Source: Ettlia oleoabundans (lineage: Eukaryota > Chlorophyta > Chlorophyceae > Chlamydomonadales). Taken from it: a DNA stretch of 26,962 nt. The stretch lies in the NCBI GenBank assembly GCA_019693395.1, contig JAAMXP010005516.1:1-26962 (forward strand), in the 5' to 3' direction. Under the pieces are notes generated by a model. That model made no database searches, was not told the origin of the DNA, and saw nothing but the letters and a program-made list of their open reading frames with translations. How positions within the stretch are numbered: position 1 is the stretch's first letter; each line of letters begins with the position of its first letter. The position numbers and the translations under genes are program-made. Positions 18,932 through 26,962 of the stretch are shown here, piece by piece.

Positions 18932-19319
18932 ATGACGCTGCATGACGAAGTCGAGATTGAGGACATGGACTGGAACGAGGAGCTGCAGGCCTTTACCTAC
19001 CAGTGCCCCTGCGGCGACCTCTTTCAGATAACCATGGAGGAGCTGGCTGCAGGTACGAGCTGCACCGCGCAAGTCGAGCATGACCACCCGCCGCGGCGGC
19101 GATGGCAGCACATGCATCCATCCCGGCCCGCCTGCTTGTACTTGATGGCAGACAGTCGAGACTAAACCCATACAAAGGACCTGATTGCGTTTCGGTGCAG
19201 GAGAGGAGATTGCTAAGTGCCCGTCCTGCTCGCTGTACGTGCGCGTCATCTACGACCCGCAAGACTTCCAGCAAGAGGAGCCTCCCCCGCAGCAGCAGCC
19301 CCAGGAGGTGGTGGCATAG
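18932..19319 (+). CDS. DPH3: Diphthamide biosynthesis protein 3 (CSL zinc finger)
   Basis: Exons 18932-19052 and 19201-19319, joined in phase 1 through a GTACGA donor and GTGCAG acceptor, give 79 residues, the normal size. The start [20 protein letters not shown] is near-identical in pattern to DPH3 across eukaryotes. The rubredoxin-like iron or zinc site is formed by CPCGD and [18 protein letters not shown]3 (KTI11) donates electrons to the radical-SAM Dph1-Dph2 enzyme in the first step of diphthamide synthesis on elongation factor 2, and in yeast it also works with Elongator in tRNA wobble modification. The acidic tail ends in Gln/Pro-rich residues. It is a housekeeping cytosolic protein; nothing unusual is seen. 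Confidence 0.95.
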
Positions 19320-20257
19320 CTGCCCCATACAGCAGCAGCCTGCACCCAGCCAGCTTGGTAGCAAGTCGCGCCGGACACCGCTCGGGTCATCCTCTGGTGA
19401 CTAGGATTGCTGGAAGCCTGAGGAGGCCTGGCTGGAGGTGGCTTTGGGGGCGCACGACAGGCTGGGGTGGAGCTCGTCAGCGGGGTGTATACGCTGGCAA
19501 CAATGCAGTCACGCCATGCTAAGTACTATTGCAGCGTATGCAGCATATTGGCTGCTGCAGCCCAAGCAAGCTCTACCTGACAGAGGTGGTGGTGCACAGA
19601 TGCAGCCCAGGAATCCACCAGCATCATTCGCTTCCATACCATTCAATAGCGGCATCAGTGGAAAATCCAGCCCGTTCAGCCCCTTCAATAACGAACCGAG
19701 TGCCGGTGCATGGACTATGCGCGTGTGCCTGCCTGGCTTAACGGGCGTCTGTCTGTGGGGCACGAAGGCGCTGGGGATTTGCAGGCATGCAACACAGGTA
19801 CGGAGTCCTTTTGAGCTGGGAATCGGGTTTGCGCAGCTCACCAGCGTAGTTCCCGCCTGGATGCATGTCCTGTTGTACCTGCTGGTGAAAGGCTGTTTGG
19901 TGTTAAGCTGGTTGGTGCAGTTTGTGTGATTTCCTGCAGCACGTCTACCTGCGACTCACCGCACCCCCCTTTGTATTGCAGGGTCTCCGCCATTCTTGTG
20001 TTACACGATGCTCTTGCATTTCCCTTGCTACGTGCCCACTCTGCGCTCTGGAGCCACACACGCCTGCCACGCCCTCTACAAAGCCGGCCAGTGCTAGCAT
20101 GCCCTTGGTGACAGTAGAAATCCCAATTTCGCGACGCATGCAGGGTGCGGCATTGCTCTGCACCTTTCACCGTTTTCCCAGGGTGTTGGTCAATCTTCCC
20201 CACAACTTAATCATAGTCACGATATTATGTTCCTTGTGTTTGCTTTGCTGCATGTAG
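19320..20257 (+). other. Long DPH3 3' region or unrecognised small gene
   Basis: No TGTAA occurs after the DPH3 stop until 20395, so this may be a 3' untranslated region of about 1.1 kb. It also contains an open frame at 19438-19929 with a conventional ATG at 19519. Its Ser/Pro/Phe/Asn-rich stretch (FNSGISGKSSPFSPFNN) ends in a good donor (cacag/gtacgg, 19798). A good acceptor at 19981 continues in phase to a stop at 20255-20257, with a hydrophobic Cys/Leu-rich end. The protein resembles nothing I recognise, so I do not call it a gene. Confidence 0.25.
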
Positions 20258-20394
20258 CCTTTCATGCTATGACATTCTGTTCCTCAATTTGTGTATCGAA
20301 TCTGCGCGCACTAAATCCACACATCATCCTTTGATGACAGATGTTTCCCTTCCCGTGCCAACAGCGCATGCCTGAAGGCTCTGGCGGCATGCCA

Positions 20395-20399
20395 TGTAA
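20395..20399 (+). terminator. First TGTAA downstream of DPH3
   Basis: First plus-strand TGTAA after DPH3; a second follows at 20446-20450. Either could end a long DPH3 transcript or a small unrecognised gene in 19.4-20.26 kb. Confidence 0.35.
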
Positions 20400-20683
20400 T
20401 TTGATATACCAGGAGCCTGATCGATCTTTGCTGCAATATCGGCTATGTAAGCTGGTGTTTCATAGCGGTCCAGCACAATGTGCGCTAAATATCTTGTAGC
20501 ATTTTAGAGGAGAACTGTGGGGTGCACCTCAAGTTTGTAGTGCAGTTCAAAAGGTATGCTTCTTTGTTTGTCTTACATCTTGTGTTTCAGTTTCTGCATC
20601 TGGCTCCAGTGCATTAGGGTTGCCCGGTGTGGGTAAGGTTAGGCAGCTTGGGGGGCCGGTAGACGTCAACACTTGCCCAGCAT

Positions 20684-21058
20684 TAGGCCGTACTGCCCCG
20701 CCCGAGGGATGGAGCAGCCCGGGGAAGCAAGCAAATGTGGCAGAAGGGGAAGCGCATGCCACCGGGGGCTCGGCGGGTACAACGAAAAGAGCAAGCATGT
20801 GATGCAACCTGACGCTGACGCGCACGCTGACGCTGTAACGGCGGTGTCGGGTGCCACACCTGCATAGCGTTTGGTAGGGATGGGCGATGACCGGAGGGGT
20901 TGGTAGCCATAAGTAGCTTTGCTGCCGCTGCTCAAAAGCTGTAGAGGAGCACCCGGTGACGTGACTAGCCTGCAGCAGACCGTGGTGAAATACAGGGTCA
21001 AAAGGGGAGGAAAGGGGAGGAAGTTCCCCAGCGATAGGCGGTACTGTCCCGCCCGAGG
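20684..21058. repeat. Pair of 24-bp imperfect direct repeats
   Basis: Copies at 20684-20707 and 21035-21058 share 22 of 24 bases, with the common core cccgcccgagg preceded by a taggc-gtactg block. They are about 350 bases apart. The sequence between them has no recognised gene; it may be a remnant of a mobile element, but no target-site duplication was established. Confidence 0.65.
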
Positions 21059-21345
21059 AGTTCCCCAGCATGCACAGCAGTGTCCCTCGCAGCTGGCGCG
21101 GAAGTTGGGAGAGACAGTCCTGAATGCTTCTCATCTAAGCTTTGTTTGTTGAACGTCGATTTGGTGTGGCTGTGTTTAGGTGGTTTTGCTAAGCAGGCAC
21201 AACCGCGCTTTGCATCCTCCGGCTTGGCCTCAAACAAGCCCCGGCGTGTGCACCAGCAACCAGCAGAGATGCTCGTCGCAGACTGACCTTCACGAGCGGT
21301 CAAGAGGCAACACCTCCGGATCCGCGTCCGCCTGCTGCAAGCAAA

Positions 21346-24300
21346 ATGGGGACAGCGCCGCTGGCACAGCATCATGCCCCACAACGCAGGCATCAATGCC
21401 TTAATTCAGCTTTCAAGGCGACCCTGCTGGGGTTTTGCTGTCTGGCGGCCGCCGGCCTTGCGCCGCCTGCAGATGCCGCCACGTTGCCTGCGGATCCTGC
21501 CGGTGGGCAGGCCTCTTTTACCCGCCAGGTGTGTGCACTTTGCTGTGCACTTGGCATTATGTTTTGCAGTGAGGCAGAAGCAGCTCTGTGTGGACAAGAT
21601 TTCAATTGCTCCTGCCTGCATTGAGTTGCATGCGTATTCCTTCGGTTGGGGTGGGTCAATTGGTGTGGTTCCTTTCCTTATCAAACATTCCAGGCAATGC
21701 GCAGTTCTCCCGTGCTATATATGGTGTACACATTGCCATGCAGGCTGCTCGCTTCGCACCTGGCCGGCTGATTGTCAAGCTCAAAAACCAGCCTGCCGCG
21801 GGAGGTGACGGTGTACAAGCCTCGGCAGCGGGAGCCTTGCTGCCCGGTCTGAAGCTGGTGCAGCCCTTGTTGGCAAGCGGCAGGAGCGGCAAAGGCAGCG
21901 CAGCACGGAGACGCCTGCTTGCTGAGGTTGGGAGTGGCAATGCGGCTGCTGTATACCAAATTCTAGATGGCAGCAGTGTTCTCGCCAAAGTGCGGCAGGT
22001 GGCGGCGTTGCCAGGTGGGGCACGGTCTGGGCTGCAGCCCCTGCATGAGTGTATTCCCAGGGCCGCTTGTCGCTGTTCTAGTGCTCCAATGGAGATGTGA
22101 GTGCGTTTCCTGCATAGCATGTTGTTCGGCCAACAGTATGTTGCTGGTGCCTGCACGCCTGCCCACCTACCGGGCCACCTTCCGCCTACCTGCTTGAAGG
22201 TGTGGATTGGGCCAGCCCCGACATGCTGCTCTACCCAGCCGTGTTCCCACCTGACTCTGCCCAAGCCGCTGCTGAAGCCTCAGCAGCGCAAGCAGCCCTG
22301 GCAGCACGAGCAGCAGGTGGCAGCCCTGCGGCCAGCAGGGCAACAGCCCGGCGCTTAGCTGGGGATGGCGACGCCGCCGTCCCCAGCGACCCTCGTTTCT
22401 TGGACCAATGGCACCACCCTGTCATTGACTCCACCCATGCTTGGGCCATGAGCAAGGGTGCTGGGAAGGTGCGACACCCTGGCGCCCCCGCTTTGGACAT
22501 AACGGGATCCATAGTCAGGATGAGGGTGGCAGCTTCTGTCGCAGCTTCACATGATACTGCAGCAGCACACCCGTTGTTGTTACACCCATCACATGCAGCT
22601 GACTATATCGCCGGTCATCATCCCACTGTTCCTTGCTCTATAATGCAGACCAGCGTGTGCGTTGTCGATAGCGGCATGCAACGTGGGCACCCAGACTTGC
22701 CACAACGTGAGCCCAAACCAGCTGCAGCGTTTTGGGGAGGCTGCTGACATGTTGATTTTCGGCTGCTGCCAGTACACCCGTGGGGGCCTGCTTACAAGTT
22801 ATATGTTAGTTCGCGGCTGCTGCCAGTACACCCGTTGGTTTTGCAGTTACTTCTGGTACAGGCACACTGTATGCCTGTGGGTGTGATCAGCAGCACTCTA
22901 GATTGCTGATACGCAGCATTGCAGCGCTTCCTTTTCATCACACGACCCCGAAATGCACCCATCCATCCTGCCGTTTGCCTCTCATGTTCTGTTGCAGCTG
23001 TTGATGGCTGGAATGCGGTGTGGGAGTTTTACCCCGAGGAAAATATAACTCGACTGCCACAGTTGGGAGATGCAAACTTCAACGCATGGGATGACCCGTG
23101 AGTTGGCAGCCTGCCTGCCAGCTGGCCTGGCGTGCTGGCAGCCTCCGTACATGCTCGTTTGGATGCCCTTTGCTGGTTTCTGGCCTTGTCCAAGGGCTTT
23201 GTCCCTATTTCCTGCCACATGTCACCGCCTGCTTAGCTTGCTGCCACTCTGGTTGTCCTGGCTATGTTGTGCCGTACTTTCTTGTGTGCAATGCATGGAA
23301 ACCCCATCGCCCATGCTGTTGGTAATATTGGTAATATCAAATATGTCTGCAGGCAGTACCATGGTACGCATGTGGCCGGCATAGCAGCAGCGCTCGGCGA
23401 CAATGGTGTCGGCATTACGGGGCTTTCATACCAGGCAAGACTACCAAGAAGCATATCGCTGCTGCACGCAGCTCCAGCGGGGGGTGGCAAGGACTGCAGT
23501 GCTTAGCCTGCCAATACCGACGCGTCACAGCAATGAGGCACCTCTCAATCATCACAGTCTGAAACACATCACATCATGATGACTCAAATGTGGGTCAATC
23601 ATGATTACGCGAATGTGGGCCAGTTGTGATGACCCAGTGTGAATCAATCCCGTGCCTGCAGGTGCCACTTTTGGTGTGCCGCGTGTTCAAGGACAGCTCC
23701 ACCGCCGCGCTCAGCAGCTTGGTCCGCTGCGTGGATCTGTGTCTGCAGGTGTGACCGCAGCTGCAGCAGCTGCTGTTGCTGCTTATCTGCATATCTCCCG
23801 TGCAAGTATTCTCCGCTCTTTTTGAGGCTGAGCCCTTTGCTTTCGTGAGTTTTTTATGTCATATGCCCTACGTTTCCTGCCGGCGACAGCATTCTCTGAC
23901 TCCTGCTGCGGTTGTCCAGCGCCCTGCTCCGGTGGGGATCGCCGGTAGCATCCTCGATCTCCTGCAGGCACCGGTTTTAGCAAGCTGCAACAACCCCATG
24001 TGCCCTTTTGCCCGCCTGTCTGGCTGGCCGCCGTGCCGCAGGAGGGTTCCAAGGTTATCAGCATGTCTCTGGCAGGAGGCTACAGTAGGCTTTATCTTGA
24101 TATGGCTACAAAAATCAAGGCAGCTGGGGCCCTGCTGGTGGCGGCTGCTGGCAACAGTGAGAGCAGCTGCTGCGCGAGGAAGCTGTGGTTGATTGGGCTG
24201 CGAGCATGCCAGGCTATCTGCCTGCTTGCGCGCCTGGCTGATCTTTTCTTAGCCCAGTTGAGGTGCATGGTTGCTGTCGCACACATTTTCATCCGCCTAC

Positions 24301-26962
24301 CCACCAATCCACCCACCACCACGACCCACCCCCGCTATCCGCAGGCCGGACCGACTTCCAGTGGGGAGAAAGCTTCTGGACCTATCCAGCGGCCCTCACT
24401 GCCGACAAGTACACCTACGATAACGTGCTGACAGGTGCTGCAAGGCTGATGCCCATATAGCATGTAGCTGGCGTCCCCACCCTGCCACACCACCATGACC
24501 TACAGCATCTCGAGGTGGCATTTGGCGCTGCAATTCCAGGCAGCTGCTGAATGCTGGTTTCTGCAGCTTCTTCCCTTTATGCAGTTTTCAGCTGTTTTCA
24601 TGTCCGGAAAAGGTTAACAGACCATTCCCGCTGCAACTGCCCTGACTGCAGTTGCCTCCACCGCTCCCAATGGCGAGATCTCCAGCTTCAGCAACTTTGG
24701 GACCAACGGTGAGCCACTGGGTCCACTTTTATAGCAGCAAGCGGCTGTCCAATGTGTTTGTCAGTAGCTGCATGCTGCCTTGGCTTCCACATGGCCAGCG
24801 AAGTTGTACCTAATGAACCTGACTACATTTGTCACTGCCTGCCAGCAAGTGCCTGCTTTTCTCTGCTCTGCGCCAGCATTGTGCTAGCACGTGCTGGAGG
24901 CTGGACTTTTTGCCCATCACAAGCACGAACTTGGCTGCTCAAGGCTGTCCTCTTCTAAGCAGAAGCAGAGCATTAAGCTGCACAAGTAGCCTGGGCAGCA
25001 GCAACCGCTGCTTTAGTGCCACAGTAAAGCTCACCCCTGTGCTGTGCCTCTGTTGATGTGCTGTACCTGCAGTTGTCCAGCTGGCGGCTCCCGGCTCTTA
25101 CATTCTTTCCACCTACCCCGGCAGCATCTACAGTCACCTGAGGTTTGTATTTGAGGCCAGCCTTGCCTGTGAAGCATGGTTCGTATAATAGGATGCCGTG
25201 TCATCGATTGTGGTGCACATCCATGCCTGTTTTGCTTTTGGACGTGACTGAATTATCTGCCCAGCATTCGCCCCTGTCTCTTGATGCGCCCAAATGCTCT
25301 TATGCTTCATTCTTTTTATCCTCGCACCTAACGTCACACCTCATGGCTGCCTGCCCTTATTGTGTTCTCATTTCACACCTCACAACCGCCTGGTGCAGCG
25401 GCACCAGTATGGCCACCCCGCTGGTCTCAGCGGCTGCCACCATGCTCTTCAACGCCGGGGAGGCGGCACTGGGCCGGGCCATCACTTACCAGGAAGTAAA
25501 GCGGGCACTGCTGGCCACTGTCGATCCTTTCACGAATGCGGCACAGCTCGTATCGTCGTGAGTACTGCTGTCTACTAGTGATGCCTGGCCGCGGCTTGTT
25601 GTAGCATATGGTCAAACGTTCTTGTCGGAGCTTGGACTCGATCTGCTTCCCCCTCCTTTGCCAATGTGCCCGCTCGCCTCGTGAACAATCTGCTCAGTGT
25701 TCCTCACTGCTTGCTTCTTGGCTTGCAGAGGTGGCCAGCTAAACACGGCTAGGGCTCTGCGGTACTTGCTTTTCAATCAGCTTACAGCGCCGCCACCCTC
25801 ACCACCCAGCCCACCAAGCACAGGTGCACAAGTCAACGACAACCTGCCTGCATGTTCAGCTGGCCGCTTTGATGCCGCTTGTACTTTGACACTAGCAGTC
25901 CTGGTTACCCTCGCGCCCACCACCACCACTACTCCACCACCACTCCACCACCACCACTCCACCACCACCACTCCACCACCACCACTTATGCTAGGCAAGG
26001 CATCGATATTTGTTGTGGCACACTATCCTACTAATGGATTTGCTCCCATGTCTGTTGCAGGCAGGCTGTTACCATCTCCTGGCGAGCGCTGGCTGCACTT
26101 GATCGACTCAGCCTCGTATTTTGTCACCCTCACCACGACCAGCTACCAAGAGTGCACAGAGAGTGAGTAAGACTTATTTCAAGCATTAGCTATAGCTAGC
26201 AACATGTAGCACTCTGCTGCCACCAAGCCAGTGCACCACCGCCACCACCAGCACCACCCACACCTGCGCCCACTTCTCCTGTGCAGCCTGCATTAAAGAC
26301 CTGCGGTGCGGGCGGTACGTGTACTTCAAGCCTCCCGCTTACACCACTTCTAGCGGAGGTGCAGTCGTTCACTGCTTACTGTGGAGCGGTGAGCCCCCAT
26401 TCCACATTGCACGCAACATTTTCCTGGAAGATTCAATTCCCTGCTTGTGGTGCAACATGATGGATGTGCTCTCACTGTTCTTGACATGTGTTATGGCTGG
26501 GGACCTCAATGGGTTTGCTCCTCATTCAAAAGGTGTTAACTTTCTTGCCAATCACACACTGACGCTGCTCTCCCCACCATCCACCACTGGTTCCGCATTT
26601 GCAGCCACGGCTATGCGCTCAGAAGTGCGGCTCAATGCGAACGTGGAGTCGGGGCTAGGTATGTGCCTCCCACCTGTTTGCGGCACACTTCCAGAATAAT
26701 GTGTATCGCCTGATGCTGGCTGGTGGCCGCAGGCCAATGTTACATTCAGCATAATATACCTTTGTTGTGCAAGTGGCCAACATCACGAGCAGCAACTTGC
26801 CTCACAGTTCTGCTTCCTCAACACGCGTCGACTGCTTGCAGTGTTGCGAGAGACGTCGGTGGCGACACCTTCTTCATCGTCGCCCTCGCCACCACCGGCC
26901 CCAACGCCGCCGTCGCCACAACCCCCCCCATCGCCCAGCCCCCCTCGCCCACCGCCACGGCC
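21346..26962 (+). CDS. Secreted subtilisin-like serine protease with PAN-like domain and proline-rich hinge (3' end missing)
   Basis: Seventeen exons: 21346-21528, 21744-22014, 22200-22468, 22649-22706, 22998-23097, 23353-23434, 23662-23748, 24042-24156, 24345-24434, 24652-24708, 25073-25142, 25399-25557, 25729-25823, 26061-26162, 26287-26388, 26605-26658 and 26842 to the edge. All phases close, giving 671 codons so far. Residues 28-46 form a signal sequence (LLGFCCLAAAGLAPPADAA). A propeptide follows (FAPGRLIVKLKN). The S8 catalytic domain has Asp248 (VCVVDSGMQRGHPDL), His297 (YHGTHVAGIAAALGDNGVG), oxyanion Asn388 (LLVAAAGNS) and Ser464 (SGTSMATP). After APPPSPPSPPST comes a Cys-containing PAN/Apple-like region (CTETCIKDLRC, HCLLW). 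The visible end is Ser-Pro-rich like an extracellular-matrix hinge (SSSSPSPPPAPTPP). Relatives include the algal sporangin-type hatching subtilases, so a cell-wall role is an inference. Intron 6 is GC-AG. Confidence 0.92.
22760..22833. repeat. 22-bp direct repeat pair in a subtilase intron
   Basis: The stretch cggctgctgccagtacaccc, plus two further bases, occurs at 22760-22781 and again at 22812-22833 (to within a base). Both copies are inside intron 4 of the subtilase gene, 52 bases apart, and look like a recent local duplication. Confidence 0.8.
23435..23661 (+). other. GC-AG intron in the subtilase gene
   Basis: The exon ending TACCAG at 23434 is followed by GCAAGA, and the next exon begins after CCTGCAG at 23661. 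The join is phase 0 and gives GLSYQ/VPLLVCRVF, the expected subtilase order after the catalytic His block. No nearby GT donor gives a matching protein. Confidence 0.75.
23577..23650. repeat. Degenerate tandem repeat of about 25 bp, three units
   Basis: Units start at 23577, 23602 and 23627. Each begins tgat, the first two carry a central aatgtggg block, and the third is the most diverged. The array sits just upstream of the acceptor of the GC-AG intron in the subtilase gene. Confidence 0.65.
25917..25985. repeat. CCA-rich minisatellite in a subtilase intron
   Basis: A run of (CTCC)ACCACCACCA-type units of about 14-16 bases, four copies, within the intron between exons 13 and 14. In the reading frame of the flanking exons it encodes Thr/Pro/His-rich sequence without a stop. 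Confidence 0.85.

Larger units (their letters stand above)
20258..21345. other. Intergenic region with repeats upstream of the subtilase
   Basis: About 1.1 kb with no recognised gene. It has TGTAA sites at 20395, 20446 and 20834, a short gacgctg repeat (20810-20834), a duplicated purine-rich run near 21000-21020, and a 24-bp near-identical direct repeat. A minus-strand open frame of 195 codons (20547-21134) spans most of it without resembling a known protein. The right part must contain the subtilase promoter. Confidence 0.45.

Noticed and set aside
1..26962. tRNA, rRNA, CRISPR arrays, insertion sequences and telomere repeats
   Set aside because: No tRNA B-box context, rRNA core sequence, spaced identical repeats, transposase motif or TTTTAGGG-type run was seen on reading through; covariance-model searches could not be run.

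Overview
This window is nuclear DNA of a green alga, most likely a chlorophycean (Scenedesmus/Chlamydomonas relatives). The evidence is very intron-rich genes with short GT-AG introns (mostly GTGAG donors and CTGCAG/TTGCAG acceptors), TGTAA polyadenylation signals, Gln/Ala-rich low-complexity segments, and a secreted protease whose tail turns into an Ser-Pro-rich (pherophorin-style) hinge. The species cannot be fixed from the sequence alone. All gene models below were built by reading exons on both strands and requiring that codon phase closes across every junction.

Layout, left to right. (1) Minus, 225-1240: a probable chloroplast protein joining a UVR (UvrB/UvrC) motif to a SnoaL/NTF2-like domain; it runs off the left edge, where bases 1-50 form a perfect palindrome. 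(2) Plus, 1480-2335: a small Cys-rich secreted protein of unknown function. (3) Minus, 2798-7405: a 15-exon Rieske oxygenase of the pheophorbide a oxygenase/TIC55/PTC52 family, complete. (4) Plus, about 7518-10994: a PWWP-domain chromatin protein. (5) Plus, 11483-15003: a CDCA7-type 4CXXC_R1 zinc-finger protein with a histone-H1-like Ala/Lys tail. (6) Minus, 15728-18226: the GPI transamidase subunit GPAA1. (7) Plus, 18932-19319: diphthamide biosynthesis protein DPH3. (8) 19320-21345: about 2 kb without a convincing gene, with repeats and two unexplained open frames. (9) Plus, 21346 to the right edge: a secreted subtilisin-like serine protease with a PAN/Apple-like domain and a proline-rich region, incomplete at its 3' end.

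The genes form no pathway. Their arrangement is of interest: three head-to-head pairs (1/2, 3/4, 6/7) that probably share promoters, and convergent pairs 2/3 and 5/6, the first with probably overlapping mRNA ends. Two neighbours (PWWP and CDCA7-like) are both chromatin proteins in the same orientation. Two introns appear to use GC-AG borders. No RNA gene, transposon with coding capacity, or CRISPR array was seen.
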